DNA of 64,000 nt from Meconema thalassinum (Eukaryota > Arthropoda > Insecta > Orthoptera > Tettigoniidae). Location of the stretch: the NCBI GenBank assembly GCA_946902985.2, contig OX336390.1, forward strand, positions 527,700,861-527,764,860. Reading direction: 5' to 3'. Below, in pieces: positions 10,789 to 21,831 of this stretch. Within the stretch, counting starts at the first letter, position 1. Every line of letters starts with the position of its first letter. The notes beneath the pieces were generated by a model. That model saw only the letters and a list, made by a program, of their open reading frames with translations. It had not been told where the DNA came from and did not search any database. The position numbers and the translations under genes were made by a program.

Positions 10789-11805
10789 TCAGTACGGCGT
10801 CGCGCCACCACGTGCTGCACTCTGAGCCGCTAGACGTCGTGGCATGGAATCCTACAGCGCTTGAATACGCTGCTGGGGAATACCGTCCCACGCGGTGTGT
10901 AGGCGCGTCCACAAAGCATCAACAGTGGCGGCAGGAGGACCTGAACGAACAAGTTGTCGACCGACAATATCCCAGACATGTTCGATGGGCGACATGTCAG
11001 GCGAACGGGCAGACCAGGGAAGCAGAGGTATCCGTCGTTCTGCGAAGAAGGCTTGCACATTCCTCGCCACATGCGGGCGGGCATTGCCCAGCTGAAATAT
11101 GGCCTGTGGAACGGCCTGCAAGAGGGGCCGTGGCGCGGGCCGTAAATCTTCCCTGATGTAGCGGTCACTGTTCAGATTGTCCGTAAGACGTACGAGGCGC
11201 GATCGCGTGTTATAGGCAATTGCGCCCCTAACTATTACACCTGTTGTTTGTCCGCTATGCCGCTCAACAATACAGTCTGCCTGATCGCGTTCTCCACGGC
11301 GGCGTCGAACACGTATGCGGCTATCACTGCAGGACAGGTTGAAGCAGGACTCGTCCGGAAACACTACATTTCGTCACTCAGCCTGCCAGTGTCGGCGTGC
11401 ACGTGCCCATTGTAGTTGGAGGCGTCGGTGGTTCCCAGTCAATGGATGCCTACGCAGTGGGATGCGTGCTACCAGTCCAGCCCTCAAAAGACGGCGCCGC
11501 AACGTCGACGCAGACATGTCGACCCCCGTTGCAGTGCTCCAACGTGGAGCCAACTCCGAGGACGACGCTGTTCTGTCCGATACGGCCATGCGGAGAAGAT
11601 GGCGGTCGTCTCGCACTGTGGTCACATTGCGTCGTCCTGTACCCTGTCGTCGCTGCGTACGGCCCTCCTCTCTCCACTGGATCTACATACGCCTTACTGT
11701 TGACGCAGCGTGCCCTGTACGAGCCGCAATGTCCCGGAACGACAGACCCTACTCCCTGAGCCCAATCATTCTGCCCCGTTCAACCGCACTCACATGCTGA
11801 TAGTC
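10789..11805 (-). pseudogene. Tc1-like (DD34E) transposase, one frame with four nonsense codons
   Basis: Read on the minus strand this is a nearly full-length Tc1-type transposase of about 340 codons in a single frame without indels. It starts around DYQHVSAVERGRMIGLRE, a helix-turn-helix DNA-binding region, continues through ASTLRRRLLRAGLVAR, then WQAE, and a first catalytic Asp in VVFPDESCF. The second catalytic region reads FQLGNARPH, where the family has Asp before NARPH, so that residue is lost. The third acidic residue survives in SPDMSPIEHVWD. It ends GGATPY and a stop at 10789-10791. In-frame stops lie at 11749-11751, 11683-11685, 11374-11376 and 10852-10854; two sit where the family has Trp. 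Possible short terminal repeats near 10652 and 11940 are only suggestive. Confidence 0.92.
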
Positions 11806-12680
11806 CACCTTCGAATGGCCAAAGAACGGATTTCTACAGTCAAGGAATCGAAAAATTTTATAGAACGTTGAAGCCGTAGTTTATCGAGACCGAGTGACTG
11901 TAGAAACACAGTGTGGTGTATTTGTGCCACTTTTACATTGCTCTGTGCCACTAAATTACACGTAACTTATTGTTTGAAAATTAATTGATAACTCTTCAGT
12001 CGGCAACCACGTATTTAGGCTATGTCCAATTATATTAGTTGACCGACTGAAATGTTATTAATTGTAATTAGGCAATACTTAATAGATTCAGAGTTTTCTA
12101 TGCTTTTATTATTTGAATTCTCCTTACATAGATATATAGATACATTACACACAGTTACTAAACTTTGATGACATTGTACTAGTTATGTCTGCTTAGGTCA
12201 TTATACAGAACCAAAGCAACGTCGTGTCGTCAAGAATTGTTACAAGGTACATTTGATGATCGGAGAGCAATGAACTGGCCATTGCCATGCTTCCTTGTTG
12301 TTGCAGGCGTGGAATCTATTATTTTGAATTATTGTGATGGTTATAGCAGCTAAGGTAACCACATGACTTGTGTCTACTGAGTTGGACTGTAAAATTAGGT
12401 TATCTAGCCCAGTGTTTGTGCAATGTGTCTTCCGGTCATCTTGCTCTGGTTCCTTCGCAATATGAAGCTTATGGTCTCACCACTTAGAATGAGATCACTC
12501 TCTGCTTGTGACTTCCTAAGATTTGAATTTATTTTTTATTCAGAACGTCTTTCGTTAAAGCCGCTACCTGAATCATTTTGGTCCCCTCAATGGAGGACAG
12601 ATGGCTTATTTCTATAAAATTGTAGTGTTGGTGTAGGAATTGAGAACGTGAACTTAAGTATTATCCTAGTATTGTCAAGG
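11806..12680. other. AT-rich non-coding stretch
   Basis: May include the left flank and end of the Tc1 element. No gene seen. Confidence 0.4.
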
Positions 12681-12689
12681 AGCAAGTGT

Positions 12690-12790
12690 GGAAGGTAATC
12701 TGGGGAATAACCACACTCAAGGTGGTCACAATATTCGAACCTCGTACCTCCACACGTGCTACATCCTCCGCAAGTTTTCAAGCGGTCAGC
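12690..12790 (-). repeat. SINE fragment, family 3
   Basis: On the minus strand it contains a B-box-like GAGGTTCGAATATTG followed by ACCTTGAGTGTGGTTAT, the same head-body junction as the SINEs at 19810 and 45960. Confidence 0.5.
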
Positions 12791-14354
12791 GGTAGGAAAA
12801 CATTAGTACTGGTTTTCATATAACTAGACACACCGGTTTTCACATGGCATCCAAGCAAATTATAAAATGTAGAATGCTTTTGAAGCGATTCCTTTTGTTG
12901 CATAATACTAACGGAGAGAAAATTTTCTTGATTGCGATTGTAGGCTTAAACCATGACTTAATTAAAAAGGAATAACAATCAACTAGGGGACCTGTGCGAG
13001 AAATCTCGCATTCATTTACCACCCGCCCTGCTTTACTGTTATGCGGGCTTCTATAAATATGCTTATTTGTTTAAACGCAGTTTTAATCAAATTGTCGATA
13101 TTATGAAATCTGAGTGCAATTCGTCACTATTGCGGGTAATAATTCTGTTTAATATTCTTTCCAATGCACAATGGGATCTGTGCGGCCCATGTGCACAGAC
13201 TACCCGCCCGGCTCTAGTTTATGGGGGTTGGACCGTCACAGTTCCGCCAGGGGCTATGGTCTTTTTTATTTGTTTAAACTCACTTTTTAAACAAACAAAT
13301 ATATTTCCGTTGGCTCTTTAAGAAATGCAAGATTTTTCCTGTACTATTGAGACGATTTGGAAGATTTTGGCACAAAACGCACCTTCTAACTCCGTCTGGT
13401 TCAGGAGCTTGAGTTTTTTGTCGGATGAACTTAGCGTATTATATAATAGATTGCCGCTCTGTCTGCTTGAAGAATCGTCTTGGAGTGGCCTCTTCCTGGT
13501 TTAGTTCTGTCGAGTAGGTGCGCAGCGATGGTATACGAAAGGATTATCGTACGTGTACTAGGTTTTCACTCATATTCGTTAGCAAAATAAAATAAATTTT
13601 GGCTTGACGTATGCATTTTTTAATCAGGAAGAATAACTAAAATTCCTGGGATCACACTGGGTTTCATAATTCAAAATTGTTGAACATCAGACGGCTTGGG
13701 TAGGGTTAAAAACCTCCAGTTCCGGTCATAATAAGATTCGATGTAGATGGCTGTGGCCTGATACCTCTTCTCGTAGTCGGCAACAATGGAGTCGATCTAT
13801 ATGACAGTGGTTTGCCACTTCTTCCTTATGACCTTTATTTATCTGACTTTGGATGAATGATGAGAACGAGTTAAGGAAGTAGAGTGGATTGAGGTGAGCA
13901 TATCAAAAGTAAGTTAAGCAAATTCCAGAAGTTCTGTTCATCTGGAAAGTTTAACTCTCATCTACTAGGAATGTAAACCCAAAAGGTTCCTCTTGGCACG
14001 CCGGAAGGCGGAGGTAGATTTCACCGGGCAAACTAGGGGATAGGCTATAATAGGCAAAATATACAGGTTTTCGTGGAAGGATCAGACCTCATTTATTGCG
14101 AGAAAGTATTTTACAATTGGAACTTAATTAACTCTTTTTTCGTCTTTCTATGCATATTTTTAAAATTGTATTGTCTTATGGGGACGGTAACCTTGTCATT
14201 TGGGGTCCATTTTTATACTTGTGGTCACACTGTCCTTATGCAAGGTTTGGAACTGATGTGTAACTATTTAACAGTCTGTTACTTCTTCACGCAAAATTTT
14301 ATCTCCCGCAGAAATGTTGTTAGGTTCCTCAGTTTTGGAGATGTGACAACGCGG
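12791..14354. other. Non-coding stretch
   Basis: About 1.5 kb with no recognised gene. A short imperfect hairpin (ATTTGTTTAAA pairing with TTTAAACAAACAAAT) lies near 13267-13300. A 104-codon frame at 14073-14387 has no known motif. Confidence 0.4.
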
Positions 14355-14637
14355 TCATGTAACCCCGTGTGCTTTGGGTGTGTGTAGAATCTGTCTGATA
14401 AACGGTGTTAATTGTGATGACTGTATTAGTCTGTAATTCAGGTAAGGACTGCAGGCGGTCAATTTCAAGTAGTAGTTCCTAATTTTGGTACCAACACCTA
14501 GCTGTGAACTTGGCAACTGGATGCCACCGCAACCAGCACCTTGCAACGAACGTTGGAACTTCCCCTCCGAAGGAAAGCATACTGAGGGATTTTTAGCGCT
14601 CTTAGAAAATCCGACGACTTCGGCAGGCTTTGGCATT
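14355..14637 (-). repeat. SINE fragments (two 3' modules)
   Basis: 14355-14437, read in reverse, matches the module at 41565-41645 (ACTAATACAGTCATC, then TTATCAGACAGATTCTACA). 14555-14637, read in reverse, matches the SINE body at 20030-20095 (CGAAGTCGTCGGATTTT, then CCTTCGGAGGGGAAGT). Confidence 0.75.
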
Positions 14638-15138
14638 TTCTTACAATTCCGAAATCATTTTTCTCATCCCTTGGCCTAATGGTGGGTCATATCAAAAATT
14701 CTTTCTGAGAAAAGTTTTAAGTAATTACTAGGGGAATGTTGTCCATTTTGTACGGTTTTGATATTGTACCTATTAAGAGAGAGATGATTAGGCCTAATGT
14801 TACCCGAAAAACCAACTTTTTCACCCCTTTGGTCAATGGTTGGTGCTATTAAAAAACTTTTTAAACATAAACTTTTGGCACTTAACCGACACATGGATTC
14901 GATATTTCACGTATTAAGAGAGTTATTGCGATATTTCATAATTAAAAAAAAGCCCCTCATTTTCACCCCCTTCGACCGATTTTGCCCATTAACGAACTCG
15001 ACCTATATTTTAAAGGGATACATATTATATAAAAAATCCAAAGTGATTGGTGCAAAATTACGGTAGCTATCGTGTCCACAAGAAACTGATATATACTCTA
15101 TATACATAAATTATATATAAACTTTTGAACTGACGGTG
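14638..15138. other. Non-coding stretch
   Basis: AT-rich; nothing recognised. Confidence 0.4.
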
Positions 15139-15220
15139 GTTTTAGGGTCTGTGGGATGTGAAACTCGAAGATATGTCGAAATTTTCCGGAAGTCGAAACA
15201 TGGTACTGTACCCGTATCCA
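15139..15220 (-). repeat. Second copy of the 10.5-kb foldback arm
   Basis: Starts TGGTTTTAGGGTCTGTGGGA and runs through GATATGTCGAAATTTTCCGG to CATGGTAC. It is the inverted counterpart of about 10511-10585, with only a few differences over about 75 bp. Confidence 0.85.
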
Positions 15221-15785
15221 CATGGTCTTACCTGTTGATATCCGATGGCAAAACTGGATCGTAGAATCTGGATGTACCCGGCTGAAATAAACCCCCAGAA
15301 ATTCTACCTACATGGATCAACCTGGGATAAGGACACATCAATATAATCGAATGTGTTAAGAAAGTGCCAGTGGTAAAAGAACAAAATAAAAACTAGCTCA
15401 AAGTTAACTCGAAAACTCTTAAATTAATCTCGGGCGTATGGCTGAACGTTGGAAATATTACCCCACTGGTTCTCCTAGCACATCCTGTTTCTAATATAAA
15501 TCACTTAATCATTCTGTAATTAAAACGAATTATTCAGTTTATTTACTGAAAACGTGGAATTGTAGAGCGGAGTCTACGAAGTATGCTGTAGATCAGTATC
15601 TACTGTAGCATGACAAAAATATATAAATGGTTCGCTTTAATCTTGACGAAAATATACCATGGAATTGGATTTACAAGCAATGTTTCAAATCCATGAAAGC
15701 TTTGATATACGATAAACTATATCGTTGATTATTATACACAAATACACTAGAAATTGTTAATTATTCGTTGAGGCCATCTAGGACC
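15221..15785. other. Non-coding stretch
   Basis: No gene. It may include the 3' UTR of the LINE that follows on the minus strand. Confidence 0.4.
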
Positions 15786-16697
15786 ACGTTAAGTCTTGCT
15801 ACACTTGGCAATTTGTTTCGCTTTCCTCTGAGCCCAGAATTCCTTCATTCTCTGTGAGTGGGCCATCTTGCGCTCCGCTGTCCAGGTGGTACCTTGTCTT
15901 TTCGGGTTCGGTGTCTCGTCTCGGGTTAGCCTATTAGTCAGTATCGTTTTGCCTAAGAGATCTGTATTAAAGGCGTCGTCGGGTTTTAGATGCAGCATTT
16001 TGAGGTCGTCTTTGGTATTCATAAACCAGGGCATTGTGGTTTTGGGTTTAGAGTCAAAGAAATTAAAAATCTGTTTAGTCAGCCCGTTTCCGTCCATTCG
16101 TTTGAGATGACCGTAATACCGTGCCCGCCTTTTACGGATCGTTTCTGAAATTTTCTCTATTTCACTGTAGACTTCTTTGTTGATTTTTTTATAGTGGATG
16201 CCATTCTTGTAATTTGATCCCATTATACCTCTGACGATGTTGCGCTCTTTTTTCTCCAGTTCTTCCAGGAGTCCTTTATTATCATTTAGGGATAGGGTTT
16301 CGGCTGCATACATAACTACTGGTTTCAGAACAGTTTCATAATGACGTAGTTTAGTATTTTTGGACAGGCATTTTTTGTTGTATATTGAGCGCGATGTTTG
16401 ATAGGCTATTCGAGTTTCCGTACTCGTTCCTTGAGTGCTTCTTTGTCCAGTCCACTTTTCATGATGATCTCTCCCAAGTACTTAATTTTTTCCACTCTGT
16501 TGATCTTTCCATATTTTGTCCGCAGTTTTGCTGGGGTGTCTTTGATGTTAGTCATTACTTCTGGGTTTTTTTTTCGAATGATATCTGCAAGCCAGTTTGT
16601 TCAGCGATTTCTTTTAAAAGGTCGATTTGCATCCTAGCAGTTTCTACATCGTTCGACAGAATGGCGATGTCATCAGCGAATGCTAGTCAGTCGACTT
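15786..16697 (-). pseudogene. 5'-truncated non-LTR retrotransposon (RTE-like), end of reverse transcriptase plus C-terminal domain
   Basis: The minus strand encodes the end of a LINE polyprotein. The 16310-16697 part, broken by stops, has the RT catalytic box LAFADDIAILSNDVETA, then AEQTGLQIS and KIKYLGEIIMKSGLDKE. The 15789-16313 part is open for 174 codons (VMYAAETLSLNDNK, RARYYGHLKRMDGNG) and ends in WTAERKMAHSQRMKEFWAQ before a stop at 15789. LINE reverse transcriptases copy their own RNA at a nicked target site. The endonuclease and most of the RT are missing, as in a 5'-truncated insertion. Its C-terminal signature also occurs in the LINE at 56013-57490 (WTAERRAAQSTRMKDFW), so they are related families. 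Clade assignment is tentative; no TSD found. Confidence 0.85.
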
Positions 16698-17155
16698 TAT
16701 AGATTTTATAGATTATATACATAAATTTACATTTTAATTCGTTCACCGAATTTCGCTATGATATACTATCATCATCCACTGACATTATTTTTAACATTTA
16801 TTGTAGGCCTAATCATGTTCTGGCTTAATCGACAATCATTCAAGTTTATCGAACGTATAGTTCCTCAAGTTAATACTTCAATTATATCTCAAAAATATTA
16901 CAATATTATTATGTGTTTTCTGATTTTAGCTTCACACTAGATATTTGTTATTATTAACAATCTAAATCATGATGAATTATTATCTGCTTAATCAACATTT
17001 AAATGGTGGGCTTTTTTTAAATACTAGCATTGTAGCTTCATTGTTCGTGTTCATCTCACGAATAATTATACTTCATAATTATATACTTTAGCGATTGATG
17101 ATTAGCTCGCACAATTCACAAAATGCATTATACCAACGGCAATCTCTCCACATTC
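16698..17155. other. AT-rich non-coding stretch
   Basis: No gene or repeat recognised. Confidence 0.4.
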
Positions 17156-17322
17156 GAGATTCCTAATATAAACTTCATACTATTTCTGACCATCCACTGG
17201 TGTCGAAATGTATTTCAAAAATTTCATTAACACCTGTATTGCTTCATTCAATATGAAAATTTACACTTAATGGCTGTAAATAATTTTTCCACGCCTATAT
17301 AAAATGTATGTAAGTTTCAAAT
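17156..17322 (+). repeat. 167-bp direct repeat, copy 1
   Basis: Starts GAGATTCCTAATATAAACTT and ends GTAAGTTTCAAAT. Identical to 17954-18120 except for one base (CACTTAATGG here, CACATAATGG there). Confidence 0.95.
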
Positions 17323-17953
17323 AATCACCCAGATATATCATGTTTCACAATTAACACGACTATCAAAGTGTTAATCCATTTTCGTAAAAACTGTCATAAT
17401 TATTGCATAATTCTACGATTAATTCATTACATCTAAAAATGCCATACTTATTCATGACGGAATATATTTTACATAATATTGAGCTTTATCTCTCAATTTT
17501 ACTTCATTTCATTATGGATTTCCATGCTCACAAAAATATCTTACAAGATATTATAACTTACTAGAAATTGAGACATAATTCAGATTCGCAAAAACAAATT
17601 CAAAAAAGGGACTTCCTCTTAAGACAATCGTATAACTCTACACCATGGAAAAATGCCTAGTATGAGTAGAAAACAATATAGACCATTAGAATCATACGAA
17701 ATCAGAACAGGAGTAAAACCAAAAATAAACTAGAAAAGTCGAAAACTGAATCTACTGTATTTCAAAACTTATTCAAAAGCTGGCGATAATTGCCTAATCA
17801 AAAAAAAAACTGCTAGACTTCCATATCTAGCTTCACGAGAAAAATTATACAGTCATCTAAAATGCAATGCTGTATGAACTGTCGAAGAAATTCTGTTTCG
17901 ATGCTCACTAGTAAACAGAATTAATGTTGTAAAATGTTCATATTATCGTAGTA
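17323..17953. other. AT-rich DNA between the 167-bp repeats
   Basis: 631 bp with no open frame of note, no primer-binding site after copy 1 and no clear polypurine tract before copy 2. Confidence 0.5.
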
Positions 17954-18120
17954 GAGATTCCTAATATAAACTTCATACTATTTCTGACCATCCACTGGTG
18001 TCGAAATGTATTTCAAAAATTTCATTAACACCTGTATTGCTTCATTCAATATGAAAATTTACACATAATGGCTGTAAATAATTTTTCCACGCCTATATAA
18101 AATGTATGTAAGTTTCAAAT
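17954..18120 (+). repeat. 167-bp direct repeat, copy 2
   Basis: Copy of 17156-17322 with one substitution, 798 bp downstream. The two could be ends of a miniature LTR element (TRIM) or a local duplication. Confidence 0.95.
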
Positions 18121-19638
18121 CATCTTCTTAATTCCTATTCTTATATAAAGATATCGTAGTCTTCTTCCTAAAAACTCTTCTTCTCCATATATGTTTCTTC
18201 TCAACTAATTATAATGCTCGTAATTTATTACAAAAATTTTAAATAGTAATGTTGCAAAAATAACACTACAAAAGAGATTATCTACTTAAAAATGACTATA
18301 TAAGTGCATCCATAGTTGGATCAAAACTTAAAATAGACCATCGAACAGAAATGACAGAAACGTCAAGTCTAATTCTCAAGTCCATTTCCAAACTACTAAA
18401 CAAAAATGGTGAATAAGGGCATTCTATAGATATGACATGATTCATACCGTCTACAAATAAAAAGATCTCCGGCTACCTTAGATGTCTTGATGTGAGTAAG
18501 TGTATGTAAGGACATACATCACAGTTGCGACCGAACCGTCATCCTCGGCGTTGAGAAGTTAAAGTATTGGTCGGTAATTCAGGTGTTCGAACCCGTCTCC
18601 TCTCCGTCCGAAACAGCTGTCCGTAACACAATATCCATCTCGCATCGGCCGCCTGCATTGCGTTAGTAGCGAAGAGATTCGTGTCACCCTCACCCTTGTT
18701 TAAAGATCCATTATTGTAGCAGTAATTATCTCAGTATCATTTTATATAGTGTCTTTAATCTCCTCTTATAAAGCCTTCTGCTTATAAATTCCATTATCAA
18801 GCATTGGCCATTATTAGAAGTTCAATTCTGCTTAAGTGCTGCATTCCTTGTCAGTGCCTTAGCAAGTCATTGCTACTGTTATATAGTACTCACTTCAGTA
18901 CTGTAATACATTGTAGTATGGTAAAATGATTACTGGATAATGTTATAAGTTCCTTCGAAATAGCGAATGATCTAACGAACAGTCTATATGAAGCATTAAG
19001 TTCAATCGCGACACTATCCTATACCGAACTGTGTTCACACAAGGATATGCGGCCGTGCCTGCCTGAAAGCAGAGTAGCACTTTTCCCGTACCGTACTTTC
19101 ACAAAGCGCACACATATTTCAATGTTATTTGAGACTGTTGTTCTGACAGAACCATAAAGCGAGTGTATGTCTCCATACCGAGCTCCTCTTAGCTGGACTA
19201 GATTCTACCCATGATCCATCTCTGTCCGGTCGATATATCGAAGTTGGTGTACCATAACTGCGATAAACATCTGTAAGCGTTATAAATGCATTAGTAACTT
19301 CTTAAATGTCTTTTAAATTATTCCTTCTTATATGCCTTTATATTTCCATGTCGTCGATCCCCTCTGCGATCTCTGTAAATGTTAATATTTGTATGTTTCC
19401 ATGTCGCGCTTGTAGGGTAGCCATCTTGTGATCTAACTGTACCTTCCAAAACATATGTTCTTTGCTGCACCAAGGACTGGCTGATACGTCCTCTTTGCTG
19501 CGTAGCAGGGTTGCCTATTCAGTTTCCCTAACCTCGCGCCTAACTTGCTGTAACTCTCCACTGCAAGTTGGAATCTTCTCATAAAAGTGCAGTATTCGTT
19601 TCTTATACATACAAGTGTGTTCTATTGCTAGCCAAAAT
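18121..19638. other. Non-coding stretch
   Basis: No gene seen. A weak tRNA-like phrase (TGTTCGAACCCG) lies near 18582-18596 and may be a SINE relic. Confidence 0.35.
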
Positions 19639-19700
19639 ACTGGTACAGTACCCATTGCAATAGTTAGCTTTCTAATGAAATCTACCTAAATCTTGAATAA
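19639..19700 (-). repeat. Flank of the foldback family, third locus
   Basis: GGTACAGTACCCATTGCAAT followed by TAGCTTTCTAATGAAATCTA matches the reverse complement of about 10480-10520 with small differences. Confidence 0.65.
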
Positions 19701-19809
19701 AATAGTCTTTTAATATTTTAAGGTCATTTTACAAGTTATTTGTGAATTTGAAGACGTACGGTGATTTGACTCAACACTATGTTCCTGAACCCGCGGCATA
19801 GTGTGTGCG

Positions 19810-19950
19810 TAAATCGCTCACCACGGCCGCGACGGGAAGCTGCAGCAAGTCCGGAAATCGAAGGTTCGAATCCCGGCCTTGGAAACGGCTATCCTGAATG
19901 TGGTTTTTCCTCACTCCAGGCAAATCCCAGGATAGCACCTCAGTGTGTTA
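19810..19950 (+). repeat. SINE fragment, family 3 head
   Basis: tRNA-like head with a B box (AAGGTTCGAATCCCGG) and the body phrase GGCTATCCTGAATGTGGTTT, shared with the minus-strand SINE at 45700-46055. Confidence 0.7.
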
Positions 19951-19960
19951 CTGTTTTAAG

Positions 19961-20200
19961 GTGCGGCTTCGGTGGCGTAGTCGGTAGCATGCTGAACTGC
20001 TATGCCCAAGATAGCGGGTTCAAACCCGGCCGAAGTCGTCGGATTTTTAAGAGCGTTAAAATCCTTCAGTATGCCTTCCTTCGGAGGGGAAGTAAAGCCG
20101 GCGGTCCCATGTCATAGATTTATGGCATGTAAAAGATCCTTTCACAGACTAAACTTGTGTAAAGCAAAATTTGTTAGGTTAGATTTCGTCAGAACGCTCT
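19961..20200 (+). mobile_element. tRNA-derived SINE, family 4
   Basis: A box TGGCGTAGTCGGT and B box CGGGTTCAAACCC about 45 bases apart, followed by CGAAGTCGTCGGATTTTTAA, CCTTCGGAGGGGAAGT and TTTATGGCATGTAAAAGATC. A piece of the same body lies inverted at 14555-14637. The following gypsy LTR begins at 20227. Confidence 0.75.
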
Positions 20201-20226
20201 ATCAAAGTTCCAACGTTCACCACTAG

Positions 20227-21720
20227 TGTAACGTGTTTTTCGAGGGTTTTTTATGCAACTGGCATAAGTCAGTAGGAAGCCATTCTATATTTATTTACGC
20301 GGCAAATTGTTCAGCCAAGATAATTTTTCATGTTAATTTATTATTATTATTAATTTATTATAATTATTATTAAGATATTTTCGGAGCATTTTATAAAAAT
20401 TATAAGCATACAGATAGGTTTTCTATGTCTTAGAAAACGCTAACAAACAAATTATTACGAACGACGATATCATAGAAAATTATCTGATTACGGAATTTTA
20501 CGGAGTTTTGTCAGTTAGGGTATTTGAGAGACATGACTCGCTGGGAATTCTAATACAAGCTGATTCCTGTCGAGAAGCATGACGCAATCTTGGGTCGCAT
20601 CGTCAAGAAGAGGCGAATTGTTGAAACGGAAAACGACTTCTCCCTCTCGCCCGCGGAGTGTAATGAACCGGAGGAGGGGAAGTGGCGGCGTGCTCAGCCA
20701 ATCAGCGGAGACAACGTAAGCTGGAAGTTGAGACTGGAGTGGGGGAGCCAACAGGTGGATATATAGCGTTCGACGCGCCGTGAAACGAGGACTATCTGTG
20801 AAATACTTGACGAGTGTGGATATACGCGGGAGTCGCTCCGATGTTCCGTGGGACGTGGACAATCTGTGTAGAACTTGCAGTGTACGGTCGCAAGTGCGTG
20901 ACGCTCCGATGTTCAGTGGAGTTAGCGACGAACTTTTGTAAAACGTAACCAGTGCGGTTTTACGAGAGTTTGGGTCCGATGTACGGACCATAGAATTATC
21001 TAATCTACCAGAATATCATCAAATTTCGACGGAGATGACGACGTCCAGGAGACTGTGGGAAGCACACAGCATCATCAAGAACGAGGGAAATGCTTTGGCA
21101 ATTTCCAGGGGTAAGCGCTAATGACGCAGAAATACGCAATCTCTCATTTTTCTTTGTTTTATATTTCATAATTCAGTAACTTCATAGCTTGGAAATAAGA
21201 GTAAAATCAATTTATCAGACTCCGTTTTCACGTAATTTTCTATCGGTAATATTCAAATCACAACGCTCCAATTTAAATTTTATACTTATTATTATTATTA
21301 ATTTTGCTATACTTGTTTTATATAATAAATTCATTTCTTTAACAATGCAATCTTTGCTTTCAGTAGGTAGCATTAGATATAGACCAATTCCTTCTCCTGA
21401 TACAATTGTTTGTTGGGTTAATGATCAAATCATACCACGATCTGAGTGAATAGAGTCTTGAATGTGTTCTGCCAGTGCTAGACGTTGTTAAATACAAATT
21501 TAGATTTCAACATTGCATTGAGGTCTTGGCGCCCATTAAAACAACATAGCTTAGGCAAAGGTAAACAGTTACATTTCTCTCCCAACAGTGTGGGCTAGCG
21601 AAACTATTACATTTGTACGCTCAACGTGGAGCAAAGTAAATACCGTTTCACTTGTCATCCCAGCCTAAGCCAGACCATTACATTTGTCGCTACCAACTTG
21701 GGGCACTAATTACTGCTACA
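20227..21720 (+). repeat. 5' LTR
   Basis: TG...CA ends, 1494 bp. Possible U3 promoter TATA at 20757-20765 (GATATATAG) and an AATAAA at 21324-21329. The last 150 bp hold a ladder of primer-site-like repeats. Long antisense frames inside (for example 20515-20991) recur in both LTRs only because the LTRs are identical. Confidence 0.97.
20757..20765 (+). promoter_or_regulatory. Candidate TATA box in 5' LTR
   Basis: GATATATAG in a GC-richer context, the best pol II core-promoter candidate in the LTR. Same in the 3' LTR at 26899-26907. Confidence 0.4.
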
Positions 21721-21740
21721 TTTGGCGCCCAACGTGGGGA
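21569..21740 (+). repeat. Ladder of PBS-like units at the LTR 3' end
   Basis: Units beginning near 21569, 21607, 21646, 21678 and 21716 each read roughly TTACATTTG, 2-4 bases, then CNCAACGTGGGGC, with 32-39 bp spacing. The last is the true LTR end plus primer site; the earlier ones sit inside U5 and are more diverged. The first four are present in the 3' LTR as well (27711-27846). Confidence 0.7.
21723..21739 (+). other. Primer-binding site, tRNA-Lys(CTT)-type
   Basis: TGGCGCCCAACGTGGGG starts two bases after the LTR. It complements the CCA end and T arm of animal tRNA-Lys(CTT), which ends CCCCACGTTGGGCGCCA. It would prime minus-strand DNA synthesis. Confidence 0.85.
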
Positions 21741-21831
21741 TGAAAACCTAATAACATTTGTGGAAGGAGAAGGGTATATATTTCTGTGCCTGTATTTTGG
21801 GGGTTATTTGTCTTTATCAGTGTATATCATT

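Noticed and set aside
10812..11156. Plus-strand open frames of 60-160 codons across 10.8-11.8 kb
   Set aside because: They are antisense to the Tc1 transposase.
10640..11945. Tc1 terminal inverted repeats
   Set aside because: Phrases near 10652 and 11940 share only TGTA-AAAGTG; too weak to set element ends.
17156..18120. Definite TRIM element
   Set aside because: No TG/CA ends, primer site or TSD; kept only as a direct-repeat pair.
20515..20991. 158-codon minus-strand frame conserved at 26657-27133
   Set aside because: Both lie inside the two LTRs of one recent insertion, so conservation is automatic. No domain is recognisable.
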